Below are positions 7,965 through 15,164 of a DNA stretch of 16,116 nt, piece by piece. Origin of the DNA: Actinomycetota bacterium (GTDB taxonomy: Bacteria > Actinomycetota > CADDZG01 > WHSQ01); assembly GCA_019348445.1 (NCBI GenBank), contig JAHWJK010000012.1, positions 1 through 16,116 on the forward strand, given 5' to 3'. How positions within the stretch are numbered: position 1 is the first letter of the stretch; each line of letters starts with the position of its first letter. The notes below the pieces were generated by a model, which saw only the letters and a list, made by a program, of their open reading frames with translations, ran no database searches and was not told the DNA's origin. The translations under genes were made by a program, and so were the position numbers.

Positions 7965-9499
7965 CGAGCACTCCTTTCTTCCTGCTCTTCCTTTTCTTGC
8001 TTCCGATCACGGACGAATACGCTCAGAGCGATCCCCGAAACGAGATGGAGCGCGACGTTTCCTCCGGTGACGGGAACGAGGTCTCCGATGGTCGAAGCCA
8101 TCGGTGCGGCCTCCAGGACGGCGAGCCCCACGAGCGCTGCGCTTGCGACCGCTATCGGTGCCCTCGACGTACAGCGGAGCAACATCACGGCGACTGCGAC
8201 ATGGAATGCGCTCAGAAGCGGGTTCGCCTCGAAGAGACCGAGGTCGGTCCCGGTGGCTCCGGTGATGCCTGCGAATCCACCCTGCGCGAAGCCCGCCATC
8301 CCAACCACGAGCAACGTGACACCCACGATGACGGCCGTGCGGTCGGGGGCCGGGCGCTCGGCGCGCGGTTTGAACGTGGGTTTCTCGAATCTCCAGAACA
8401 CGAGCACGAGAGGAACCAGGGTCGCGGTGAGGATCGCGAGCCACAATGGGCGCGTCGCCCACCACGCCGCCGTGCCTCCTTCGTGCTGAGGAAACCCGAG
8501 GGGGTATGCGATGGCGACCGCGATCAGCAGCGCAGTCAGGTGCCACAGGAAGACCGTCATGATCATCGAGTTAGCGGCGATGACGGCGCTCCACGGGCGC
8601 GACCTTTGAAGCCACGTGCTGACGGTGTCGCGAGCGAGCATCGTCAGCGAGACGAGCCAGAGGGTCAGGGCGAGCAAGCAGACGCTTGGTGGGTCGTTGT
8701 TCGAGACACCGTCTCCGGTGACTCCAACCATGCTCCGTGAGTAAACGGAGATGTTCGTGAGGAGCACCAGCGCGCCAAGAGCCGTCGCCGCGCACGTCGC
8801 GAACGCGCGGCGGGTGAGCGTGCCGAGCGTCCCATCGGCGTAGAAGAAGCCAAGCTGGTGAGCGAAGAGCCAGACGAATGCGAAGTTCAGGTAACCGACG
8901 AGCTCGAAGTCGAACGCGATCCGAGCAACGTCCACCACGATCGTCCCCGCGATCATCGCGAGCGGCACGCGAATCCCGAATCGGTGATGCAGCGCGAGCA
9001 TCACGGGAGCCAGCGCGATGACAAGCGTATAAACGGCGAGAAACCAGACCGGCTTCGCGATCAGCGCGGTCGAATGTGCAACGGCAGGTCCGAGGTCGAA
9101 GACGTGCTCGAGCGCGAGTGCGAGGACGAGCCACGTCCCGATGAATGCGACCGTCGGCCTCATCAGCCTCTCGACGCGAGACCTGATGAACTCGCCGGGG
9201 CTTTCTCCTCGCGCGTATGCCGCCTTCAGCGAGACTAGGTTCGAGAACCCCCCGACAAAGAAGAAGATGGGCATCACCTGAAGGACCCAGGTCAGGATCC
9301 AGATGCCCGGGATGACCTCGAGCGCGTTCTCACCCGAGATCTGCCTCCCGTCATAGAAAACGATCGCCATCAGCCAGTGGCCGAAGACGACGACGCCGAT
9401 GCTGAGGGCTCTGAGGAAATCGACGTAACGATCGCGGGACTGCGGCGTCGCGGCTGCGAGTTCCTTAACCGACAGGCTTCCGTGCGCTGCAACTGCCAT
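7961..9499 (-). CDS. Acyltransferase-3 family membrane protein with extra C-terminal membrane domain
   Basis: Predicted integral membrane O-acyltransferase (acyltransferase_3, OafA-like), moving an acyl group to an extracytoplasmic sugar or envelope polymer; the substrate is unknown. From ATG 9499 (512 aa) it has RYVDFLRALSIGVVVFGHW with the family R-X10-H signature (R30, H41), and RSRVERLMRP in the next cytoplasmic loop. About ten membrane spans make up the core. After a basic linker (RFEKPTFKPRAERP) a further set of about four membrane segments (roughly 380-500) resembles DUF4383-like small membrane proteins. The tail is charged (RDRKQEKEEQEERSAR). In-frame starts upstream to 9547 exist, but AAAGGAGG five bases before 9499 is a near-perfect ribosome-binding site. 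That site lies within an inverted repeat. It overlaps the DUF2339 gene by ATGA. Confidence 0.88.
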   Translation of the reverse strand: MAVAAHGSLSVKELAAATPQSRDRYVDFLRALSIGVVVFGHWLMAIVFYDGRQISGENALEVIPGIWILTWVLQVMPIFFFVGGFSNLVSLKAAYARGESPGEFIRSRVERLMRPTVAFIGTWLVLALALEHVFDLGPAVAHSTALIAKPVWFLAVYTLVIALAPVMLALHHRFGIRVPLAMIAGTIVVDVARIAFDFELVGYLNFAFVWLFAHQLGFFYADGTLGTLTRRAFATCAATALGALVLLTNISVYSRSMVGVTGDGVSNNDPPSVCLLALTLWLVSLTMLARDTVSTWLQRSRPWSAVIAANSMIMTVFLWHLTALLIAVAIAYPLGFPQHEGGTAAWWATRPLWLAILTATLVPLVLVFWRFEKPTFKPRAERPAPDRTAVIVGVTLLVVGMAGFAQGGFAGITGATGTDLGLFEANPLLSAFHVAVAVMLLRCTSRAPIAVASAALVGLAVLEAAPMASTIGDLVPVTGGNVALHLVSGIALSVFVRDRKQEKEEQEERSAR

Positions 9500-9505
9500 T
9501 CGTTC

Positions 9506-9541
9506 CTCCTTTCGAGCGTGTCTGTTCATCATCGAAAGGAG
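9506..9541 (-). promoter_or_regulatory. Inverted repeat masking the acyltransferase ribosome-binding site
   Basis: CTCCTTTCGA at 9506-9515 and TCGAAAGGAG at 9532-9541 are exact reverse complements separated by 16 bp. In the acyltransferase mRNA the second arm contains the Shine-Dalgarno sequence (AAAGGAG), so a 10-bp stem would hide it a few bases before the ATG at 9499. As DNA, the same dyad could be an operator in the divergent promoter region shared with the sensor kinase gene. The repeat is seen directly; its function is inferred. Confidence 0.55.
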
Positions 9542-9577
9542 ACGCATGCGGCGGTAGACGAGGAATCGCCCAGATGC

Positions 9578-9591
9578 GGGTTCCGAAACCC
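9578..9591. promoter_or_regulatory. Small dyad GGGTT-N4-AACCC between divergent operons
   Basis: A 5-bp inverted repeat with a 4-base centre lies about 55 bp upstream of the kinase ATG and 80 bp upstream of the acyltransferase start. It could be half of a regulator binding site. Dyads this short also arise by chance, and no matching second copy was noticed. Confidence 0.2.
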
Positions 9592-9646
9592 CTCAATTCC
9601 GCCTGGGTACTTTCGGCAAGCGGCCCACGTGGCACGCTGAGCACTG

Positions 9647-10867
9647 ATGTCGACCACGATCGAGCACGACCGTCAGAACGGCGCAGCCGACCCGGAGCGG
9701 TATCAACGGACGCTCGCGCGCGGGATCCTCGTTTTCAGGTGGGTGTGGCTCGCGTGGATGACGGCACTCGCCGTCGCGTCGGCGGAAGACTTCACGATCC
9801 CGGCGCTCGCGTGGGCTTCGATCGGTGCCGCTGCGGCATGGACCGCATGGCTCACGGCCACCCGTCACCGGTGGACGTCGGCGGTGCTGTGGTTCGACCT
9901 CGGACTGTGCCTCTGGCTCGTCCTCGCGTCCGCCCTCGTCGTTCCCGAGGAGTCGGTCGTCGAGGGGCGACCGTTCTTCGCTACGGGATACCCGCTCAGC
10001 GCACCCCTGTTTTGGGGCGCATCGCGCGGGGTCAGCGGCGGTCTGATCGCCGGACTGACGCTCGGCGTCGCACACATCGCGACGAGGCCGATCAACGGAG
10101 TGCCGCTCGATGGCCTTACCGCCCCGCAGTTCCAGAACATGACCGGCGCATTCCTGAACTACGTCGTCGCCGGCATCGCGATAGGAGTGATCTCGCGCGT
10201 CCTCGTTCGTTCCGCAGAGGCGGTGGCGCGAGCATCGGACGAACTCATCAAAGAACGCGAGCGAGCGGCTCGCTTAGCCGAACGGGAGAAGCTGGCGCGC
10301 CATATCCACGACTCGGTCCTGCAGGCGCTCGCGTTCGTGCACAAGCGAGGGCGCGAGCTGGCTACGCGCGATCAGGTCCCGCCCGAGGAGGTCCGACGTT
10401 TGGCGGAACTCGCCGCAAAGCAAGAGGCCGACCTTCGAAGGCTCATCCTGCGCGATCCCGAGGAAGCGCCCACCGGATCGGCATCGTTGCGAGAGTTGCT
10501 GGAGGACGCGGCGCGCTCGGTGGAAGGTATCCCAGTGACGGTCAGTGCGGTGGGTCCGATGTGGATGCCGCGGGCTCGTGCCGAGGAACTCACCGCCGCG
10601 GTACGACAGGCCCTCGAGAACGTCGTTCAGCATGCGAACGCATCGAGGGCGAACGTGTTCGCAGATCAAGACGGGGACGACGTCGTCGTCTCGGTGCGGG
10701 ACGACGGGATCGGATTCGAATACGACGAGACGGCACTGCACCGCGCCGGGAAAGCAGGGATGCTCAAGAGCATGAAGGGCCGAGCGGAAGAATTGGGCGG
10801 ACGCATGGTCGTCGTGAGCGCGCCGGGTAGCGGGACGGAGATCGAGTTCACGGTTCCCTCTCGATGA
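9647..10867 (+). CDS. macS: MacS-type sensor histidine kinase (NarL/DesK class)
   Basis: Membrane sensor kinase of the MacS family (DUF5931-type N-terminus plus HisKA_3 and HATPase_c). Of its 406 aa, residues 25-187 carry about six hydrophobic segments without a large extracytoplasmic loop, so the signal is probably membrane-borne. REKLARHIHDSVLQALAFVHKRG holds the phospho-accepting H221. The ATPase part has the N box QALENVVQHANAS (321-333), DDGIGF (352-357) and GSGTEI (394-399). It overlaps the response-regulator gene by 4 bp (ATGA) and is divergent from the acyltransferase operon. The ATG at 9647 has no strong ribosome-binding site, but the start fits the family. The Mac assignment comes from recalled family features and is less certain than the kinase call. 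Confidence 0.9.
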   Translation: MSTTIEHDRQNGAADPERYQRTLARGILVFRWVWLAWMTALAVASAEDFTIPALAWASIGAAAAWTAWLTATRHRWTSAVLWFDLGLCLWLVLASALVVPEESVVEGRPFFATGYPLSAPLFWGASRGVSGGLIAGLTLGVAHIATRPINGVPLDGLTAPQFQNMTGAFLNYVVAGIAIGVISRVLVRSAEAVARASDELIKERERAARLAEREKLARHIHDSVLQALAFVHKRGRELATRDQVPPEEVRRLAELAAKQEADLRRLILRDPEEAPTGSASLRELLEDAARSVEGIPVTVSAVGPMWMPRARAEELTAAVRQALENVVQHANASRANVFADQDGDDVVVSVRDDGIGFEYDETALHRAGKAGMLKSMKGRAEELGGRMVVVSAPGSGTEIEFTVPSR

Positions 10868-11526
10868 CCGACAGGGTCACTGTTGTTCTCGTCGACGACC
10901 ATCCGGTGTGGCGCGATGGCGTGCGGACAGACCTCGAAGCGTCGGGTATCGCCGACGTGATCGGCGAGGCTTCCGATGGTGGTGACGGCATCCAGGTCGC
11001 GCTCGACAAGATGCCCGATGTCGTCTTGATGGACCTGCAGATGCCGACCGTGTCGGGAGTCGAAGCAACGCGCCGGATCCGGGACGACGCTCCCAACGTC
11101 AAGGTCTTGGTTCTGTCGGCCTCCGCGGAAGAGGACCACGTTCTCGAGGCGGTCAAGGCAGGAGCATCGGGATACCTCCTCAAGAGCTCAACCTCCGAGG
11201 AGCTGATAGACGCGGTTCGTCGAGTGCACGCGGGAGAGCCGGTGTTCACTCCGTCGCTGGCCGGGTTGGTCCTCGACGAGTTCCGCCGCGTCGCTTCGGG
11301 CGAGGCGCCGCGATCCGAGGAGCCGCAACTAACGCCGCGCGAGAACGAAGTCCTGAAGCTCGTCGCGAAGGGGTACACGTACAAGGAGATCGGCGACAAG
11401 CTCTTCATTTCGACGAAGACCGTCCAGAACCACGTCCAGAACATCCTCACGAAACTGCAACTTCGTAAGCGCTACGAACTCATGCGCTACGCGATCCAGA
11501 GAGGCTTGGACCGCGCTCCCGAGTAA
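10864..11526 (+). CDS. macR: NarL/FixJ-family response regulator (MacR type)
   Basis: Cytoplasmic DNA-binding partner of the preceding kinase; the ATGA overlap supports coupled synthesis. The receiver domain (about 5-120) has the acidic pair D11-D12, phospho-acceptor D57 in LMDLQMP, serine at the conserved Ser/Thr switch position (S85) and K107 in GYLLKSS. The LuxR-type helix-turn-helix (about 148-212) reads LTPRENEVLKLVAKGYTYKEI then TKTVQNHVQNIL. Length (220 aa) is normal. Known Mac-like systems respond to membrane or envelope conditions, so the adjacent divergent acyltransferase operon is a plausible target. That link is inference from position only. Confidence 0.93.
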   Translation: MTDRVTVVLVDDHPVWRDGVRTDLEASGIADVIGEASDGGDGIQVALDKMPDVVLMDLQMPTVSGVEATRRIRDDAPNVKVLVLSASAEEDHVLEAVKAGASGYLLKSSTSEELIDAVRRVHAGEPVFTPSLAGLVLDEFRRVASGEAPRSEEPQLTPRENEVLKLVAKGYTYKEIGDKLFISTKTVQNHVQNILTKLQLRKRYELMRYAIQRGLDRAPE

Positions 11527-11540
11527 ACGTTCTGCGCGTC

Positions 11541-11568
11541 ACAAGCCGCCCCCTACGGGGCGGCTTGT
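11541..11568. terminator. 12-bp hairpin between convergent macR and rny
   Basis: ACAAGCCGCCCC (11541-11552) pairs perfectly with 11557-11568 around a 4-base loop (CTAC). It starts 15 bp after the macR stop codon and ends 13 bp before the rny stop codon, so it can serve both strands. There is no long T-tract. Confidence 0.85.
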
Positions 11569-11581
11569 TAGCAGAGAACGG

Positions 11582-13114
11582 CTATTTGGCGTAGGCGCTG
11601 CTTCTTATCTCTCTGATGACCGTGACCCGGATCTGGCCCGGGTACTGGAGCTCCTCTTCGATCTTCTTCGCGATGTCGCGGGCGATCACCTCGGCCTGGA
11701 GATCGTCGACGTCGGTCGGTTTGACCATGACCCGGACCTCGCGACCCGCTTGCATCGCGTAGACCTTGTCGACACCTTCGAACTCCATCCCGATCTCCTC
11801 GAGACGAGCGAGGCGCTTGACATAGCTCTCGATCGTCTCGCGGCGAGCCCCCGGACGTGCACCGGAGATCGCATCCGCCACGACCGTGATGACGGCCTCG
11901 ATCGTGCGCTGCTCGACCTCGGCGTGGTGCGCCTCGATGGCGTGACACACCTCGGGTGATTCCTTGAGACGGCGCGCTATCTCGGCGCCGATGATGGCGT
12001 GGCTGCCCTCGATCTCGTGCGTGACCGCTTTGCCGATGTCGTGCAGCAGTGCACAGCGTTTGGCGAGCTGGATGTCCGTGCCGAGCTCGGCCGCGACCAT
12101 CCCGGCCACGTGGGCGGCCTCGACGACGTGCTTGAGGACGTTCTGTCCGTACGAGGTCCGGTATTTCAAGCGACCGAGAACCCGAACGAGCTCGGGGTGC
12201 ATGTCGGTGATACCGGTCTCCATGACCGCCCACTCACCGCCCTCGCGGATCTCTCGCTCGATCTCTGCCTTGGACTTCTCGTGGACCTCCTCGATACGGA
12301 CCGGCTGGATGCGCCCGTCACCGATGAGCTTCTCGAGGGTGAGCTTGGCCATCTCGCGGCGGATCGGGTCGAAGCAACTCAGCACTACGGCTTCGGGGGT
12401 GTCGTCGATGATCAGGTTCGTTCCCGTGGCCGCTTCGAACGCCCGGATGTTGCGACCTTCGCGTCCGATGATCCGGCCCTTCATGTCTTCATTGGGCAGG
12501 GTCACCGTCGTTACGGTTGACTCGGTCGTGAGTTCGGACGCAACCCGCTGCATCGCGATCGCGATGATCTTGCGGGCCCTCCGGTCGGCCTCCTCGCGTG
12601 CCTGCGATTCGATGTCGCGCACGAGGACCATCGCGTCGCGTTTCGCCTCTTCTCCGATGTCTTCGATCAGGGCCTGCTTCGCATCCTGCGCGGTCATGCC
12701 GGCGACCCGCTCCAGCTCGCTGCGAGCCCGCTGCGCGAGGTGGTCGACCTCCTGGCGCGCCCGCTGGATATCGGCCTCTTTCTGATCGAGAGCTTGCTCC
12801 TTGCGCGTCAGCGAATCGGCCCGTTGGTCGAGGCTCGCTTCCCGCTGGCTGATGCGGTCGTCTTTCTTGTCGATCTCCGCGCGTCGCTGTCGTAGCTCGG
12901 CCTCCACTTCGGAGCGCATCTTGTGGATCTCGTCCTTCGCTCCGACGAGGGCTTCGCGGCGTGCGGCTTCTGCCTCACGCTCGGCTTCCTGTAGGAGGGT
13001 CTTGGCCCTCATCTCGGCGGAGGTGACCTCCCGCTCGGCCATGGCCTTGCGGATGAAGTAGCCCCCTCCGACTCCCACGAGAAGACCGAGGACGAGACCA
13101 ATCACGATCTCCAT
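11582..13114 (-). CDS. rny: Ribonuclease Y
   Basis: Membrane-anchored endoribonuclease that starts mRNA decay. From ATG 13114 (510 aa): membrane helix at 2-20 (EIVIGLVLGLLVGVGGGYF), long charged coiled coil (about 25-190), KH domain with GRIIGREGRNIR (GREG at 217-220), and HD domain with LLHDIGKA (H358-D359). The C-terminus is ordinary for the family, and length is near the usual 510-520. An in-frame GTG/ATG extension to 13150 was rejected because AAGGGAG lies six bases before 13114 and the protein then starts with its membrane anchor. It stands alone between the recA-recX unit and macR. RNase Y is best known from Firmicutes; its presence here helps separate this lineage from mycobacteria. 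Confidence 0.97.
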   Translation of the reverse strand: MEIVIGLVLGLLVGVGGGYFIRKAMAEREVTSAEMRAKTLLQEAEREAEAARREALVGAKDEIHKMRSEVEAELRQRRAEIDKKDDRISQREASLDQRADSLTRKEQALDQKEADIQRARQEVDHLAQRARSELERVAGMTAQDAKQALIEDIGEEAKRDAMVLVRDIESQAREEADRRARKIIAIAMQRVASELTTESTVTTVTLPNEDMKGRIIGREGRNIRAFEAATGTNLIIDDTPEAVVLSCFDPIRREMAKLTLEKLIGDGRIQPVRIEEVHEKSKAEIEREIREGGEWAVMETGITDMHPELVRVLGRLKYRTSYGQNVLKHVVEAAHVAGMVAAELGTDIQLAKRCALLHDIGKAVTHEIEGSHAIIGAEIARRLKESPEVCHAIEAHHAEVEQRTIEAVITVVADAISGARPGARRETIESYVKRLARLEEIGMEFEGVDKVYAMQAGREVRVMVKPTDVDDLQAEVIARDIAKKIEEELQYPGQIRVTVIREIRSSAYAK

Positions 13115-13333
13115 CGCTCGCTCCCTTCTCACACCCCGAAGCGAGGACACGGCCCAGAGACCGAGCCCGGCCCAATACGAGAGAGACGCGAGTTAGACGA
13201 TTACCGCCGAGTCGGAGGTATCGAGCTCCTTGTGCGCATGAGACGTTGCGCGCGCGAGTGGTCGAGATGGTTTCCGAAGGTCAACAGGGCTGGTTTCAAG
13301 TCTCTCGGGTCCGTCCGTACCGTTATCGGGGTA

Positions 13334-13351
13334 TTGCTTGGTTTGCTTGGT
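13334..13351. repeat. Two tandem copies of TTGCTTGGT
   Basis: The 9-mer TTGCTTGGT occurs at 13334-13342 and again, exactly and without spacer, at 13343-13351, about 220 bp upstream of rny. Two copies 9 bp apart could bind a regulator on nearly one face of the helix, or may be a simple duplication. Confidence 0.4.
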
Positions 13352-13407
13352 TTCTGTAACGCAATGGTACGCCCCACCAGCGAATCTCGCGCCCTCTACC
13401 CTGCCGC

Positions 13408-13450
13408 GAGTGGCAAATAGCGGACGGTATCCGCCGGTTATTTGCCACTC
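13408..13450 (-). terminator. Large hairpin after recX, probable terminator of recA-recX
   Basis: GAGTGGCAAATA (13408-13419) pairs with 13439-13450. Inside it GCGGA (13420-13424) pairs with TCCGC (13430-13434) around a 5-base loop, leaving a 4-base bulge on one side. Pairing can continue outward (CCGC with GCGG) across a single-base bulge. The structure begins 13 bp after the recX stop codon. It lacks a T-tract, and the A/T-rich part of the stem is unusual for a terminator in such G/C-rich DNA. Confidence 0.65.
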
Positions 13451-13463
13451 GGCGGAGCGGGGG

Positions 13464-13970
13464 CTAGTCCCACCCCTCCGGGGGCAACACCGCCTTGACT
13501 GCGGCCTCGGTGGCATCCCACGAGAAGCCTCGCCGCATCAACATCTGGTGGAGCTTCGCGGCCTGGTCGCGGATCGGATAACGGATCACCTTGTGTAGGA
13601 GCTTCCCGGCCTCGGCTGTAGCGGTCGCCTGCTCGTCCACGCCGGATCGCGCCAGCGCGGCCTCCGCGGTCGCGCGGTCGATCCCCTTGCGATTCAGCTC
13701 TGCGATCAACGCCTTGGGCCCAAGACCCTTCCGGATCGTTCTCTGCTCGATCCAATCGAGAGCGAAGTCCTCGTCGTTCAGGAGTTCGAGCTCGTAGAGA
13801 CGGCCGACGGTGTCCTCCACGACGTCGTCGGGGAAGTCGGCTTCGGTGAGCCGGTCCCGGATCTCTCGCTCGGTGCGCGGGCGGAGGGCGAGCATCCTGC
13901 CCGCCCTCTCCATCGCCTCCTTGCGGAGATCGCTTGCCGAATCGATGAGGCGAAGATGCACCGCCTCCAT
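13464..13970 (-). CDS. recX: Regulatory protein RecX
   Basis: Small RecA-binding modulator that limits RecA filament growth and strand exchange. The 168-aa, charged, helical protein shows the RecX repeats: ALRPRTEREIRDRL (about 28-41) with DDVVEDTVGRLYELELLNDEDFALDWIEQR (47-77), then KGLGPKALIAELNRKGI (81-97), and a final RRGFSWDATEAAV block. Length fits the family (about 150-200 aa). The ATG is 24 bp after the recA stop codon, with a G-rich stretch upstream as ribosome-binding site. The pair should be co-transcribed from the LexA-controlled recA promoter and end at the hairpin at 13408-13450. Confidence 0.95.
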   Translation of the reverse strand: MEAVHLRLIDSASDLRKEAMERAGRMLALRPRTEREIRDRLTEADFPDDVVEDTVGRLYELELLNDEDFALDWIEQRTIRKGLGPKALIAELNRKGIDRATAEAALARSGVDEQATATAEAGKLLHKVIRYPIRDQAAKLHQMLMRRGFSWDATEAAVKAVLPPEGWD

Positions 13971-13994
13971 CGCGATCGCCCCCGTTCTGTCTGG

Positions 13995-15077
13995 CTAGAC
14001 CGCGTCCTCGACCGGCGCTGCTTCGATCGGGTCGTCGCCGCTGTCGAGAAGGCCGAGCTTGTCTTTGATCTTGAGCTCGATCTCGGTCGCGATATCCGGG
14101 TTCTCGGCAAGGAACGTCTTGGCGTTCTCGCGTCCCTGCCCGAGTTGGTCGTCGCCGTAGATGAACCACGCCCCCGACTTGCGAACGATGCCTTCTTCGA
14201 TCGCAACATCGAGCAGGCTTCCCTCTTTCGAGATGCCGGAGCCGTACTGGATGTCGAACTCTGCCTTGCGGAACGGAGCCGCGACCTTGTTCTTGACGAC
14301 CTTGACGCGCACGCGGGAGCCGACGATCTCGGAACCGTCCTTTAGGGAATCGATGCGGCGTACATCGAGACGGACCGACGAGTAGAACTTGAGCGCACGT
14401 CCACCCGGCGTCGTCTCGTTAGAGCCGAACATCACGCCGATCTTTTCCCGGATCTGGTTGATGAAGATGAGGATCGTCTTCGACCGATTCACGTTCCCCG
14501 CGAGCTTCCGAAGCGCCTGGCTCATGAGCCGCGCTTGCAACCCGACATGGCTGTCGCCCATCTCGCCTTCGATCTCCGCTCGCGGCACGAGCGCAGCAAC
14601 CGAGTCGATGACGATCACGTCGAGCGCACCGGAACGCACGAGCGTGTCGGCGATCTCGAGGGCTTGCTCACCGGTGTCGGGCTGGCTGCACAGGAGGTTG
14701 TCGATGTCGACTCCAAGCGCCTTCGCGTAGGTCGGATCGAGCGCGTGCTCCGCGTCGATGAACGCCACCATGCCGCCCGACTTCTGTGCTTCGGCAACGA
14801 CGTGGAGGGAAACGGTCGTCTTGCCGGAGCCTTCGGGTCCGTAGATCTCGACGATGCGGCCGCGGGGCAAGCCGCCGACGCCCAATGCCAGATCCACTGC
14901 GAGCGAGCCCGTCGAGACGACATCGACGCCGAGCTGGGTGTTGTCGCCGAGGCGCATGATGGCGCCCTTGCCGTGCTGCTTCTCGATCTGGAGCAGCGCA
15001 TCGTCGATCGCGCGCTCGCGCCCTTTCTGGTCGCCCGACGTATCCGTTACCTGACTGCGGTCTCTCAGGGTCGCCAC
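13995..15077 (-). CDS. recA: Recombinase RecA
   Basis: ATP-dependent strand-exchange protein and co-protease for LexA self-cleavage. From GTG 15077 the protein has 360 aa: Walker A GPEGSGKT (80-87), Walker B VIVIDS (154-159, D158), loop 1 VPRAEIEGEMGDSHVG, and loop 2 near GVMFGSNETTPGGRALKFYSS, with an acidic C-terminus ending PIEAAPVEDAV. GTG 15077 is chosen because AGGAGG lies five bases upstream; the extension to 15206 would run through the LexA box and leader. No intein interrupts the gene, unlike M. tuberculosis recA. recX follows directly. Confidence 0.99.
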   Translation of the reverse strand: MATLRDRSQVTDTSGDQKGRERAIDDALLQIEKQHGKGAIMRLGDNTQLGVDVVSTGSLAVDLALGVGGLPRGRIVEIYGPEGSGKTTVSLHVVAEAQKSGGMVAFIDAEHALDPTYAKALGVDIDNLLCSQPDTGEQALEIADTLVRSGALDVIVIDSVAALVPRAEIEGEMGDSHVGLQARLMSQALRKLAGNVNRSKTILIFINQIREKIGVMFGSNETTPGGRALKFYSSVRLDVRRIDSLKDGSEIVGSRVRVKVVKNKVAAPFRKAEFDIQYGSGISKEGSLLDVAIEEGIVRKSGAWFIYGDDQLGQGRENAKTFLAENPDIATEIELKIKDKLGLLDSGDDPIEAAPVEDAV

Positions 15078-15125
15078 TGTTCCTCCTTGTCGCCTCGGCC
15101 CCCGGTCTCGGGAGCCGTTCTCTTC

Positions 15126-15140
15126 GGGTCGAAGCGACCC
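15126..15140 (-). promoter_or_regulatory. Small hairpin in the recA leader
   Basis: GGGTCG (15126-15131) pairs with CGACCC (15135-15140) around a 3-base loop, within the untranslated leader between the LexA box and the recA ribosome-binding site. Role unknown; a stem this short may be incidental. Confidence 0.25.
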
Positions 15141-15158
15141 TAGGGACGGGGTGTGACA

Positions 15159-15164
15159 ATTATC
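15159..15164 (-). promoter_or_regulatory. Candidate -10 element (GATAAT) of recA
   Basis: On the minus strand GATAAT matches the TATAAT consensus at five of six positions and directly abuts the LexA box, so bound repressor would block RNA polymerase. No good -35 hexamer lies 16-19 bp upstream. A second candidate further upstream on the minus strand (TAGAAT at 15235-15230, with TAGACC 17 bp before it) could be a LexA-independent promoter. Neither is proven. Confidence 0.35.

Larger units (their letters stand above)
13115..13463. other. 349-bp gene-free region between recX and rny
   Basis: Holds the rny leader with its AAGGGAG ribosome-binding site, a tandem 9-mer at 13334-13351 and a large hairpin near recX. 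TTGACC (minus strand, around 13278-13283) could be a -35 element for rny, but I see no matching -10 hexamer at the right spacing. A minus-strand frame stays open here but has no start codon outside recX and weak third-position G/C bias, so it is not called as a gene. No tRNA or other RNA gene was recognised. Confidence 0.5.

Noticed and set aside
9500..9547. Longer acyltransferase starts at 9547, 9532 or 9529
   Set aside because: The strong ribosome-binding site is directly before 9499, and the upstream residues are encoded by the inverted-repeat region rather than conserved protein.
9574..10830. Long plus-strand frame (418 codons) overlapping the sensor kinase gene
   Set aside because: The product is arginine-rich low-complexity sequence with no domain, typical of an off-frame reading of high-GC DNA. 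The kinase frame carries all the motifs.
11568..12233. Minus-strand 221-codon frame inside rny
   Set aside because: Arg/His/Gly-rich shadow of the rny frame, which encodes the HD domain over the same bases.
13193..13516. Minus-strand 107-codon frame spanning the recX/rny gap
   Set aside because: Its only start lies within recX, it runs through the recX terminator hairpin, and third-position G/C is only about 57%.
13995..15077. Possible intein in recA
   Set aside because: The coding sequence is a normal 360 aa with contiguous RecA motifs.
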